Source of the DNA: Holosporales bacterium
GTDB lineage: Bacteria > Pseudomonadota > Alphaproteobacteria > UBA3830 > JAIRMZ01
Direction of reading: 5' to 3'
NCBI GenBank assembly: GCA_031258355.1
Contig: JAIRMZ010000049.1
Coordinates: 1-10,483 of the forward strand
Length of the DNA stretch: 10,483 bases
The stretch's first letter is position 1. Each line of letters begins with the position of its first letter. A model generated the notes under the pieces. It was not told the DNA's origin and did no database searches. It saw nothing but the letters and a program-made list of their open reading frames with translations. Below are positions 1-7,152 of the stretch, in pieces. The position numbers and the translations under genes are program-made.

Positions 1-12
1 ATAAAAATCGTT

Positions 13-822
13 TTATGAGAAAGCACGATGAACACCCATGACGAATAGGGAAGAGATGTTCGCCTGTTGAATAACCGATTTCTTTTGGAGGAGACAAGTC
101 CTTCCTGCTTCTAGTGCTACCCCTCGGAATCCAGAAGTCCGGAGAGCTTCCATCGTTTCTTCTCCCACCGTTGGAACATCTATGCGCATATCCTGCTGTG
201 GCTTTGCCCCTTTAACAAGGATAGCGGCCGATCCGGTTCGTTGGAGGGGGGCACAACGGTGGATAAGGGCTTGCGTTCCCTCTATTGCTTCAACTCCTAG
301 AACCAATCCTTGTTGGACAACAACGGCTTGCCCAATATCCATCACGCCAAGAGCATGCAAAACGCGCCAGCCCGTCTCGATATCCTCTTCTTCTGCAGGA
401 GTGGGGTGACTAGTGGTCAAGACTCCAGCAGGTGTGAGGAGAGAGCTCATCACATCTGAAAGGCCGAGAATCGTAAATCCTTCTTCTTCCAAGAGGGTGA
501 TCACACCATGGAGCAGGGCATCATCTCCTTGAAAAAACTGTTTTCCGAGGCGAGTACTCCACTTTAAACCGATCGCATCAAATCTGAGTTCTGCGAAAGA
601 AGGGCGTCTGAGGTTGCCCGCGAGGAGGAGTGTATCGACATCGTGTGTTCTTAAAAATTGCAAAATGGCCCCTATTTTCCCTAACGTTGTGCAAAGTTGA
701 GGGATATCGGGAAAAGGTACTGCAGGCTTTTCCTCAAAGAAGACAAGGGCCGCCAACTGAGGGTGCGCCTGGGCGAGCAATATAGGAAGAGCACCGTGAC
801 CACAGAGGAGGCCGAGGCGCAT
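13..822 (-). CDS. lpxI: LpxI, UDP-2,3-diacylglucosamine diphosphatase
   Basis: This cytoplasmic enzyme hydrolyses UDP-2,3-diacylglucosamine to lipid X (2,3-diacylglucosamine 1-phosphate) and UMP, the fourth step of lipid A synthesis. It replaces the unrelated LpxH of enterobacteria. The 269-residue length fits the family. The N-terminus has the glycine-rich start MRLGLLCGHGALP, followed by LLLAGNLRRPSF (about 65-76) and GDDALL (99-104). The C-terminal DUF1009-type part contains VEAIEGTQALIHR (177-189) and the signature QQDMRIDVPTVG, with Asp211 in the region of the catalytic Asp studied in Caulobacter LpxI. The ATG directly follows the lpxA stop codon (TAA-ATG, no gap), which indicates translational coupling. 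Only 12 bases remain downstream in the window, and by family context lpxB is expected next. The identification is firm. Confidence 0.95.
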   Translation of the reverse strand: MRLGLLCGHGALPILLAQAHPQLAALVFFEEKPAVPFPDIPQLCTTLGKIGAILQFLRTHDVDTLLLAGNLRRPSFAELRFDAIGLKWSTRLGKQFFQGDDALLHGVITLLEEEGFTILGLSDVMSSLLTPAGVLTTSHPTPAEEEDIETGWRVLHALGVMDIGQAVVVQQGLVLGVEAIEGTQALIHRCAPLQRTGSAAILVKGAKPQQDMRIDVPTVGEETMEALRTSGFRGVALEAGRTCLLQKKSVIQQANISSLFVMGVHRAFS

Positions 823-1659
823 TTAGCTTTCCGGAATGGGGTAGCCTTTTGGTAGGCAAAAAGAGCGCTGCGCTGGCGCCTCTAGAAAGTTAAGAAGTTC
901 TTGGAGACAGGGAATCTGTGGGAAAGAAGCACGCACTTTCTTAACACGAGCTTCAAGTGTTTCCGAAGGGATTGTAAAAATCTGCGCATAAGCAGCCTGC
1001 AAATTTTGAATCTCCTCTCGTGTATATCCTCGGCGCTTAAGGCCAACGATATTCAATCCCGTCAAACTTGCCCGCTCTCCTATCGCTGTTCCGTAAGGAA
1101 TAAGGTCACGTTCGATGCCGGACATGCCACCAATCATCGCGTGTGCCCCCACGCGGACAAACTGGTGGACAGCGGCTAATCCTCCAATGATGGCATAATC
1201 TCCAATGGTGACATGTCCCGACAGTGTCGCATTGTTAGCCATGATGACGTGATCGCCCACATGGCAATCGTGGGCGACATGAACGCTTGCCATAAAAAGG
1301 CCATGGTTTCCAATCGTCGTAACCATGCCCCCTCCTTCCGTTCCTGGTTGCATCGTGACGTATTCACGAATCACGTTGTCTGTGCCGATATGGAGCTCCG
1401 AAGGCTCTCCACGATATTTTAGATCCTGGGGAGGGAAACCGATGGAAGCAAAAGGGTAGATTTTTGTGCGTGCCCCAATCGTCGTTCGTCCCTCAAGACA
1501 GATATGGGAGACCAGTGTCACATCTTCTTCGAGAACAACATCTGGCCCGACAACACAAAACGGACCTACGTATACTCGCTCTCCTAATTGCGCCTGAGGA
1601 GAAATGCAAGCTGTTGGGTGAATCTCCCCCTTTTGGGAAGGATGTAATTTTTTTATCAT
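823..1659 (-). CDS. lpxA: LpxA, UDP-N-acetylglucosamine 3-O-acyltransferase
   Basis: LpxA transfers a 3-hydroxyacyl chain from acyl carrier protein to the 3-OH of UDP-GlcNAc, the first and reversible step of lipid A synthesis, as a cytoplasmic homotrimer. The 278-residue protein is a left-handed beta helix of hexapeptide repeats (about 14-195, for example AQLGER, TTIGAR, VTIGDY) followed by a helical C-terminal domain beginning near GLKRRGYTREEI. The catalytic His in SVHVAHDC is His130, matching E. coli His125. His149, Gly148 and His165 match E. coli His144, Gly143 and His160 at a constant offset of five. The acyl-chain ruler position (E. coli Gly173) is Gly178, which suggests a long hydroxyacyl substrate. 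The ATG overlaps the fabZ stop (ATGA, 1656-1659), so the two are coupled. Confidence is very high. Confidence 0.97.
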   Translation of the reverse strand: MIKKLHPSQKGEIHPTACISPQAQLGERVYVGPFCVVGPDVVLEEDVTLVSHICLEGRTTIGARTKIYPFASIGFPPQDLKYRGEPSELHIGTDNVIREYVTMQPGTEGGGMVTTIGNHGLFMASVHVAHDCHVGDHVIMANNATLSGHVTIGDYAIIGGLAAVHQFVRVGAHAMIGGMSGIERDLIPYGTAIGERASLTGLNIVGLKRRGYTREEIQNLQAAYAQIFTIPSETLEARVKKVRASFPQIPCLQELLNFLEAPAQRSFCLPKGYPIPES

Positions 1660-2114
1660 GCTGTTGGCGGATCGACAATCATAGCGGTGAACACGGCTTC
1701 TGCCATCAGTTTATCCTCCGCACACGCTTGACCTTTGAAACGCCAAACAGGCCCTCGATTACGCTCCTTTTCGATAATGAGGTGTAAGGTCGTTCCTGGG
1801 AAAATCGGTTTACGAAAATGCGCTTTTTCGATCGACATAAAATACACCAGCTTCCCGGAGTCCACGAGATTTAATGTTTTGACGACAAGGACGCCTGCAG
1901 TTTGCGCCATTGCTTCTATAACTAGGACGCCAGGCATTACAGGGTGCCCAGGGAAATGACCTTGAAGAAAAGGATCATTAGAGGATAGACATCGGATACC
2001 CACGGCACGTTTATCTGGCTCAAATTGCTCTACACGATCGATCATCAAAATCGGGTAGCGATGCGGCAGGCACCGCCGGATCATCGCTGTGTCAAGCGTT
2101 TCTCCTTGTTGCAT
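1656..2114 (-). CDS. fabZ: FabZ, 3-hydroxyacyl-ACP dehydratase
   Basis: FabZ dehydrates 3-hydroxyacyl-ACP to trans-2-enoyl-ACP in fatty acid elongation. It sits in the lipid A operon because it uses the same hydroxyacyl-ACP pool as LpxA and LpxD. The 152-residue protein is a single hot-dog domain. It shows LPHRYPILMIDRV (16-28) and the active-site block GHFPGHPVMPGVLVIEAMAQ (52-71). His53 and Glu67 are the catalytic pair; their spacing of 14 residues is the same as His49 and Glu63 in Pseudomonas FabZ. The chosen ATG overlaps the end of lpxD by 23 bases, with AGGAG about 14 bases upstream. A second in-frame ATG at 2084 is an alternative start that would shorten the protein by ten residues without touching the fold. 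It overlaps lpxA by four bases. Confidence 0.96.
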   Translation of the reverse strand: MQQGETLDTAMIRRCLPHRYPILMIDRVEQFEPDKRAVGIRCLSSNDPFLQGHFPGHPVMPGVLVIEAMAQTAGVLVVKTLNLVDSGKLVYFMSIEKAHFRKPIFPGTTLHLIIEKERNRGPVWRFKGQACAEDKLMAEAVFTAMIVDPPTA

Positions 2115-3147
2115 CGTCTTTTGTCTTTCTCCTAGCCAAGTTCTTTAAAGTTGCCACCTGACGCCGCCAAACGACGACTTCTTCTGCGGGAAATCCGCCA
2201 ACTGTCTTTCCTGCCGGAATATCATGCGTAATTCCAGATTTTGCGGCAGCAGTGACCCCCTCTCCAATATGGACATGCCCAGCAACACCTACTTTTCCCG
2301 CTAAAACCACATTGTCTCCAAGGCTGCAGCTTCCCGCAAGGCCTACCTGAGAGACGAGAGTACAGTTTTTCCCTATATGGATGTTATGCGCTATTTGCAC
2401 TAAATTATCTATAACTGTTCCGTCGCCAATCACCGTATCATCGATACTACCACGGTCGATCGTCGTGTTAGCTCCTATACGGACTTGAGATCCGATACGT
2501 ACACAACCGAGCTGCCGGATGAATACAGGTCCTTGCGGGGTGGGAATAACACCAAATCCTGGTTCTCCGATACGTGCCCCAGCATGGATACGGACGAAGT
2601 TTCCGATAATCGCAAAGGAGATCGTTACATGATCAGCGATCTGGCAACGTTCTCCGATTTCAACATGAGGCCCGATTACTGTGTGCGCTCCAATCGTTGT
2701 TCCTTCCCCTATCTGGGCATGCGCTTGAATAACACTATAAGGTCCAACGGAGACGTCTCTCGCAAGCTGAGCCGAAGGATCAACATAAGCTGTTTTATGA
2801 ACAGTACTGGAAGAACGGCTTTCCGGATAAATGAAGGAAACAGCCTGCCCATAGGCAAGAAGGACGTTGGGAACAATAAGCGCCAGGCACCCCTTAGGAA
2901 CATCAGTAGCTGCCTGGGCAGTTACAAGAACCGCGCCAGCCTTAGTCTTTTTCAGGTCGGTTGCATATCGGGTATGCGAGAAGAGAGAAAGATCGTCAGG
3001 CGTTGCTTTTTCTAGCGTTGCAACTCCTGATAAGAACTTATCCTGGCCGGTGGGCTTCTGTGTTGCTCCACAGATCTGTGCCAAGAAAGACACTCGTTGA
3101 GGAATAGATTCCCCATGAAAGTTCTGATTAATCATGGGCAGAGCCAT
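2092..3147 (-). CDS. lpxD: LpxD, UDP-3-O-acylglucosamine N-acyltransferase
   Basis: LpxD adds the second 3-hydroxyacyl chain, to the 2-amino group of UDP-3-O-acylglucosamine, using acyl-ACP. It is a cytoplasmic homotrimer. With the ATG at 3147 it has 351 residues: an N-terminal UDP-binding domain (about 1-115), a left-handed beta helix of hexapeptide repeats (about 118-305) and a C-terminal helix ending in a basic tail. The catalytic His is His254 in VQIAHNIHIG, equivalent to E. coli His239. Other family blocks are EPGFGVIP (195-202) and NTTIDRGS (227-234). The frame stays open upstream to 3210 inside skp, but MALPMINQ resembles usual LpxD starts. ATG 3135 is a second possibility, and none of these has a strong Shine-Dalgarno. 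It overlaps skp by 20 bases and fabZ by 23, so translation is probably coupled. Confidence 0.95.
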   Translation of the reverse strand: MALPMINQNFHGESIPQRVSFLAQICGATQKPTGQDKFLSGVATLEKATPDDLSLFSHTRYATDLKKTKAGAVLVTAQAATDVPKGCLALIVPNVLLAYGQAVSFIYPESRSSSTVHKTAYVDPSAQLARDVSVGPYSVIQAHAQIGEGTTIGAHTVIGPHVEIGERCQIADHVTISFAIIGNFVRIHAGARIGEPGFGVIPTPQGPVFIRQLGCVRIGSQVRIGANTTIDRGSIDDTVIGDGTVIDNLVQIAHNIHIGKNCTLVSQVGLAGSCSLGDNVVLAGKVGVAGHVHIGEGVTAAAKSGITHDIPAGKTVGGFPAEEVVVWRRQVATLKNLARRKTKDDATRRNA

Positions 3148-3694
3148 TTTTTTCAGGAGAATCCACAGGGGGTGCTGGGGGCGCTGCTGCATCAAGCGTC
3201 TTAAGGACAAGAGGGGTAATATCGCTCCCTTGTACGAAGTAGGGAGCGGCGCTCTTAGTGATCACTAGTTTTAACCCTCGTCCTTGAGCGATCTGTGCGA
3301 TGACAGACTGAAAACGTTGTGAGAATTTCTCTCTAGAGACTCCAAGCTCATGTTCCAAACGACTTTTATACTGCTGAGCCATTTGCTGGAGGTGTGCAAT
3401 CCTCCGCTCTAAGGAACTCTCTCGTGTTTCCCGTTCTTCTGAAGAGAAGCCTCCTTTATCGTTGTCAAGGGCTTGACGTTCTTCTCTCACCTTTCTCTCC
3501 AATTCCGCAATTTTACTCTGGAAAGATTCTCGTAGTCGATCCACTTTTTCTCGAGTCACTTTCATCTCGACAGCATGCTCATTGATGTACTCTATATCCA
3601 CGACTCCGATTTGAAAAGGCGTCTCTCTCTCTGTCGCAAAAGAACTCTGCAGAAAGAGAAAAAAAACGCCAAGAATCCTCCCTCTTATCCTCAT
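3128..3694 (-). CDS. skp: Skp/OmpH periplasmic chaperone
   Basis: Skp is a trimeric periplasmic chaperone that holds unfolded outer-membrane proteins on the way to the BAM complex. The 188-residue precursor starts with a typical Sec signal peptide: basic residues RIRGR, a hydrophobic stretch ILGVFFLFLQSSF, and a likely cut after Ala21 or nearby. The mature chain opens with the OmpH strand IGVVDIEYINE, followed by a long, highly charged coiled-coil region (about 45-135, rich in E, R, K and Q) that forms the tentacles. It closes with GLKLVITKSAAPYFVQGSDIT, the typical return strand. The last 20 or so residues are Pro/Ala-rich (AAAPPAPPVD), probably a disordered tail. The ATG overlaps the bamA stop (ATGA, 3691-3694). 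Sequence conservation in this family is low, but fold pattern and position make the call firm. Confidence 0.93.
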   Translation of the reverse strand: MRIRGRILGVFFLFLQSSFATERETPFQIGVVDIEYINEHAVEMKVTREKVDRLRESFQSKIAELERKVREERQALDNDKGGFSSEERETRESSLERRIAHLQQMAQQYKSRLEHELGVSREKFSQRFQSVIAQIAQGRGLKLVITKSAAPYFVQGSDITPLVLKTLDAAAPPAPPVDSPEKNGSAHD

Positions 3695-5928
3695 GGAACC
3701 AACCCCGTTAACTGGATGGATTGTGTTTTATCATAAGGTTCCTTAACAAAAGCACGACTGATGCTGACGCCGATGGGGCCAAATGGGGAGAACCACTCAA
3801 TACCTACCCCCCCAGAGACACGCATCTTTCGGCTGTCATGAACTTCTTCTTTTGAAAATCGCGTTCCCCAGACATTGCCATACTCCACAAAGGTAACCCC
3901 CCTTAAACCCAAAGCTGATCCAAAAGGGATACGCACAAGGAATGTGCCAAAATAGTAGCGTTGCCCATATACGGCTTTTTCTGTACGACGTTCGCGTGGA
4001 CCAAGGCCATCGGTCTCAAATCCACGGAACGTATCTCCTCCAAGAGAAAAACGGTCAAGGAGACGCCCCTTGAAGATAACGCCTCCACGCAGGCGAGAGA
4101 CAAGAACCCAATTTTCGCCAAGATGATAGTAATAACTACCTCCAAGCTCATTACGCAAAAACGCGACGCTTCCGCCGATTCCAGCGACACTTTGTTTCAA
4201 AAAACAGTTATATCCTTTCTTGGGATCATGGCGAGAGTCCAAGGCCGAATAAATTAGAGAGGAATGGATTTGGCTGCAGACGCTCTGCCCGAATTGCTCT
4301 TTTTCTACGTAAGAGAGACTTTTATCATCACCATGCGATTCGATATCATCCAAACTGATTTTATACCCGACACGATGCCATAAATTCTCGGAAAGTGCAT
4401 ATCCCATATAGATATCCATAGCATGTGAAGTTCCTTTGTAACCAGAAGCTCTAGAACGGTCTCTTTTGTAGGTGGAAAGAGCGATTCCTGCGAGAAGGGG
4501 ACGATTTAAAAAGAACGGTTCGCAAATATCAAAATAGACATTGTGGTAACGAGGGGCATAGGAGATATTTAGGTCTATGGCTTTGCCCCCTCCAAGGAAA
4601 TTCTTTTCCTCATAGCCGCACATCACCGTAAAACCATCGCCTGTGGAAAAACCGACACCAAACTTAAATTGGCCCGTCGATCTCTCATCGACTTCTATCT
4701 TGATCACTTGGGCATTAGGCTGGATCCCAGAATCAACCCCAACACGAACATCTTCAAAGAAACCAAGGTCACGAATGCGTTGAATTGATTTTTTCATCTT
4801 TGTTGCATTGAGAGGATCGCCCTCATGCAATTGCACTTCTCGCCGAATCACAGAGTCCAATGTTCGACTGTTCCCTTCGATTTCAATCCGTTGCACGAAG
4901 TTCTTTGGGCCACGCTGAATGATAAAAAGGACATCTGCTGTTTTTTCTTGACGATGAAAGGTGATTTTTGGTTCAACAACGGCAAAAGCATACCCCTGTG
5001 TTCCCACTTTCTCCTCTATGGCGCCGACAGTCTTTTCGATGAGGGTTGCATCCAGAACATCCCCTTGCTCAAGGGCGATACAAGAGATGAGATCCATGCT
5101 GCTCAAGCCCTGAATATCCGAGCGTAGAGAAGCCGATTTTACGGTGTAGCGGATCCCTTCCTCTACGACAAAAGTAACGAAAAAATCCTTTCGATCAATG
5201 CTTAATTCAGCAACGGAGGAAAGAACCTTAAAGTCAGCATACCCGTTCTTTTGATAAAACTTTCTGAGCATGCGTCGGTCGATTTCTAATCGTTCGGGTG
5301 TGTAAATATCGTCATAACCCCAGAAGCGCCACCAGCGATCCTCCTTTGTGGCAATCTCATCGATGAGCGCATCCGTAGAAAAGTGTTCATTTCCTGCGAA
5401 GACGATACGTTTTATCGTAGCGGGGAGGCCTTCTATAATGGAAAAGATCAGGTCTACGCGATTCTCCGGTCGGCGGATGATCTGAGGGATTACAGCAGCG
5501 GAAAAGTGCCCCCTTGCCTGATAGGCTTGCTGGATATCCTTTGAGATTTCTTGCGCAAGCGCTCTGTTCAGTACTTGCCGCACAGCAATCCGGTCTTTAA
5601 TGATCTCTTTAAGAGTTTTATCTGAGATCTTATCATTTCCTTCAAAAGCAATACGACTGATGATCGGGCGCTCTACTACCTTGATGTAGAGTTCTTGTCC
5701 TTGGACACGAAGGCGCACATCTGAAAAGAGGCCTGTGTTGAACAAAGATTTTAAAGAAGAATCAATGTCCTCCTGAGAGAATTCTTCACGTACTTTGACT
5801 GAGAGATAAGACAAGATCGTTTCACGTTCGACACGTTGAAGACCATCAACATGGATTTTCTCAACACGTACCGCTTGGCAGTTTCCAACCCAAACGAGCA
5901 TAGCAATCAAAAGAATAGCAGATCGCAC
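3691..5928 (-). CDS. bamA: BamA, outer-membrane protein assembly factor
   Basis: BamA is the central insertase of the BAM complex in the outer membrane. From GTG 5928 the precursor has 745 residues. Its signal peptide ends NCQA before VRVEKIHVDG. Five POTRA domains follow, starting near VRVEKIHVDG, ISRIAFEGND, IKRIVFAGNE, VKSASLRSDI and VQRIEIEGNS. A 16-strand barrel then begins at about TGQFKFGVGFST. The conserved loop-6 motif is present as GDTFRGFETDGLGPR, with RGF in the usual VRGF/Y place. I chose GTG 5928 because GAGG lies six bases upstream, it starts 17 bases after the dapE stop, and it gives a well-formed signal peptide. The frame stays open to 6195 inside dapE, and ATG 6024 is an alternative. 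Oddly, the protein ends in QLTGLVP, without the terminal Phe or Trp of the usual beta-signal. It overlaps skp by four bases. Confidence 0.95.
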   Translation of the reverse strand: MRSAILLIAMLVWVGNCQAVRVEKIHVDGLQRVERETILSYLSVKVREEFSQEDIDSSLKSLFNTGLFSDVRLRVQGQELYIKVVERPIISRIAFEGNDKISDKTLKEIIKDRIAVRQVLNRALAQEISKDIQQAYQARGHFSAAVIPQIIRRPENRVDLIFSIIEGLPATIKRIVFAGNEHFSTDALIDEIATKEDRWWRFWGYDDIYTPERLEIDRRMLRKFYQKNGYADFKVLSSVAELSIDRKDFFVTFVVEEGIRYTVKSASLRSDIQGLSSMDLISCIALEQGDVLDATLIEKTVGAIEEKVGTQGYAFAVVEPKITFHRQEKTADVLFIIQRGPKNFVQRIEIEGNSRTLDSVIRREVQLHEGDPLNATKMKKSIQRIRDLGFFEDVRVGVDSGIQPNAQVIKIEVDERSTGQFKFGVGFSTGDGFTVMCGYEEKNFLGGGKAIDLNISYAPRYHNVYFDICEPFFLNRPLLAGIALSTYKRDRSRASGYKGTSHAMDIYMGYALSENLWHRVGYKISLDDIESHGDDKSLSYVEKEQFGQSVCSQIHSSLIYSALDSRHDPKKGYNCFLKQSVAGIGGSVAFLRNELGGSYYYHLGENWVLVSRLRGGVIFKGRLLDRFSLGGDTFRGFETDGLGPRERRTEKAVYGQRYYFGTFLVRIPFGSALGLRGVTFVEYGNVWGTRFSKEEVHDSRKMRVSGGVGIEWFSPFGPIGVSISRAFVKEPYDKTQSIQLTGLVP

Positions 5929-5934
5929 CCTTTT

Positions 5935-5938
5935 CCTC
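5935..5938 (-). promoter_or_regulatory. Shine-Dalgarno that sets the bamA start
   Basis: The minus strand reads GCGAGGAAAAGGGTG here. GAGG lies six bases upstream of the GTG at 5928-5926 and just downstream of the dapE stop at 5948-5946. No other in-frame start nearby has both a ribosome site and a directly following signal peptide, so this site decides the bamA start. Confidence 0.6.
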
Positions 5939-5945
5939 GCGGCAC

Positions 5946-7097
5946 TTACGCCCTTAGAAAGAAATTTCGCAAAAAGGCTTCGTATACTTGCGTCAAACGG
6001 GAGCAATCTGCAAGGGGAATGCATTCGTTCTTGTGATGTATTGTTCGTGAGACCATGCCGATCTCGATAACGGGACAATAAGGAGAGATAAAACGTCCAT
6101 CCGTCGTTCCCCCTCCCGTTCCACGTGTAGGCGTTACTTGGAGGACCTCTTGCACTGCACTTTCCGCGATTTGAATCAAGGAGACATCCCGACAAAGAAA
6201 AGCCTCCCCATTGGCCGTCGTCTCCACAGAAAGATGCTCTGAGGTTTCTGTTGCAAGGTCCTGAAGTCGTTGTGCGACGGTTTGCGCAGAGTGCTGAATG
6301 TGAAATCGGATATTTGCATAGGCCTGTGCTTGTTCCGGAATGATGTTAGAAACAGGGTTTCCTACATCGATCGATGTTATTTCTAGATGTGAAGGCGCGA
6401 AATCTCCTGGGTCTGGCTCCCAGACATACGTTGTTATTTTCTGGAGATACTTCAGCAAAATAGGAATGGGATTGCGTGCCTGTTCTGGGTTTGCCACATG
6501 CCCTTGAATGCCTTGCGCTTTTATATGCAGGTTTAGCGAGCCCCGATGCCCAATCGCGATGTGATCACCTAGCGTATTGATGCTGGAAGGCTCTCCCACT
6601 AAGCAGGCTGTAAAAGGCCCGTAGTACTCGGGAGCCCAAGGCAGAAGCGCTTGAATCCCTTCCGGGGTGCCGACTTCTTCATCTCCCGTTAACAGAACGA
6701 CCAATTTTCCAGGGAAAGAGGGATACTCTTGAATAAAATGCGCTGCTGTCACAATGAATGCAGCAATTCCGCCTTTCATGTCTGCGACACCACGTCCAAA
6801 AAGGAATCCATTCTCTTCCCTTGGTGTAAAGCCTTCCCAAGTTGTGTCTCCTTCCGGAACGACATCAGTATGACCGAGAAAGACGAGGGTTTTTTGCCCT
6901 GTGCCATACACAGCACTTAAGTTCTTCGGCCCACCCGGGTTCTTGGGCTCATGTAAAATAACGGCAAATCCCAATCCTTTTAAAATATCTTGCAGAAAAG
7001 GCAAGCAACCTGCGTCTTGAGGGGTGATGCTCTTGAAAGAGATGAGCGTCCGCGTCAATTCCTCAGGGGAAAGGGCAGATAAAGGAGATACATCCAC
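5946..7097 (-). CDS. dapE: DapE, succinyl-diaminopimelate desuccinylase
   Basis: DapE is a dizinc M20 peptidase-family enzyme that hydrolyses N-succinyl-LL-diaminopimelate to LL-diaminopimelate and succinate, for lysine and peptidoglycan. From GTG 7097 it has 383 residues, close to the usual 375-380. Visible motifs are LGHTDVVPEGD (metal ligand His76, with Asp78), GRGVADMKGG (bridging Asp106), TGDEEVGTPEG (catalytic Glu140 and metal ligand Glu141), VGEPSS (Glu169), GHRGSL (184-189), GGTTDGRF (329-336) and TIHHKNE with ligand His354. GTG 7097 is preferred over ATG 7133 because GGAGG lies seven bases upstream. It is the first gene of the run and ends 17 bases before bamA. In many alphaproteobacteria the gene directly before bamA is the site-2 protease rseP, so dapE in that place is unusual. 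ArgE and other M20 enzymes are less likely given the full DapE motif set. Confidence 0.94.
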   Translation of the reverse strand: MDVSPLSALSPEELTRTLISFKSITPQDAGCLPFLQDILKGLGFAVILHEPKNPGGPKNLSAVYGTGQKTLVFLGHTDVVPEGDTTWEGFTPREENGFLFGRGVADMKGGIAAFIVTAAHFIQEYPSFPGKLVVLLTGDEEVGTPEGIQALLPWAPEYYGPFTACLVGEPSSINTLGDHIAIGHRGSLNLHIKAQGIQGHVANPEQARNPIPILLKYLQKITTYVWEPDPGDFAPSHLEITSIDVGNPVSNIIPEQAQAYANIRFHIQHSAQTVAQRLQDLATETSEHLSVETTANGEAFLCRDVSLIQIAESAVQEVLQVTPTRGTGGGTTDGRFISPYCPVIEIGMVSRTIHHKNECIPLADCSRLTQVYEAFLRNFFLRA

Positions 7098-7104
7098 CAG
7101 TTTG

Positions 7105-7109
7105 CCTCC
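7105..7109 (-). promoter_or_regulatory. Shine-Dalgarno that sets the dapE start
   Basis: A perfect GGAGG on the minus strand, seven bases before GTG 7097-7095. The longer frame starting at ATG 7133 has no such site, so the shorter protein is preferred. Confidence 0.7.
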
Positions 7110-7125
7110 AAAACTCCTATTCCTG

Positions 7126-7152
7126 GTTATCATGGTGCTTTTGCTAAGTCAA
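7126..7152 (-). promoter_or_regulatory. Possible promoter of the dapE-bamA-lpx run
   Basis: On the minus strand TTGACT (7152-7147) matches five of six bases of a sigma-70 -35 box. GATAAC (7131-7126) matches four of six of a -10 box, but the spacer is only 15 bases. It lies 29 bases upstream of GTG 7097, a suitable distance. It would overlap the start of the divergent sulfotransferase-like gene if that gene begins at 7132. This is weak evidence from sequence alone. Confidence 0.25.

Noticed and set aside
2485..3015. A 176-codon plus-strand open frame opposite lpxD.
   Set aside because: It is a shadow of the lpxD hexapeptide repeats, shows no domain or ribosome site, and the opposite strand codes for a clearly conserved enzyme.
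5855..5928. Possible lipoprotein signal at VGNC in the BamA leader.
   Set aside because: The residue before the cysteine is Asn, not Gly, Ala or Ser as a lipobox needs, and BamA is not a lipoprotein. Signal peptidase I cleavage after NCQA fits better.
5929..6195. N-terminal extension of the bamA frame inside dapE (89 extra residues).
   Set aside because: It overlaps the conserved C-terminal third of dapE, places a long non-homologous stretch before a good signal peptide, and has no suitable ribosome site. GTG 5928 explains the data better.
7024..7131. Upstream part of the sulfotransferase frame with a hydrophobic, membrane-like stretch.
   Set aside because: It runs antisense through the start of dapE and its ribosome site, so the hydrophobic segment is most likely a chance reading.
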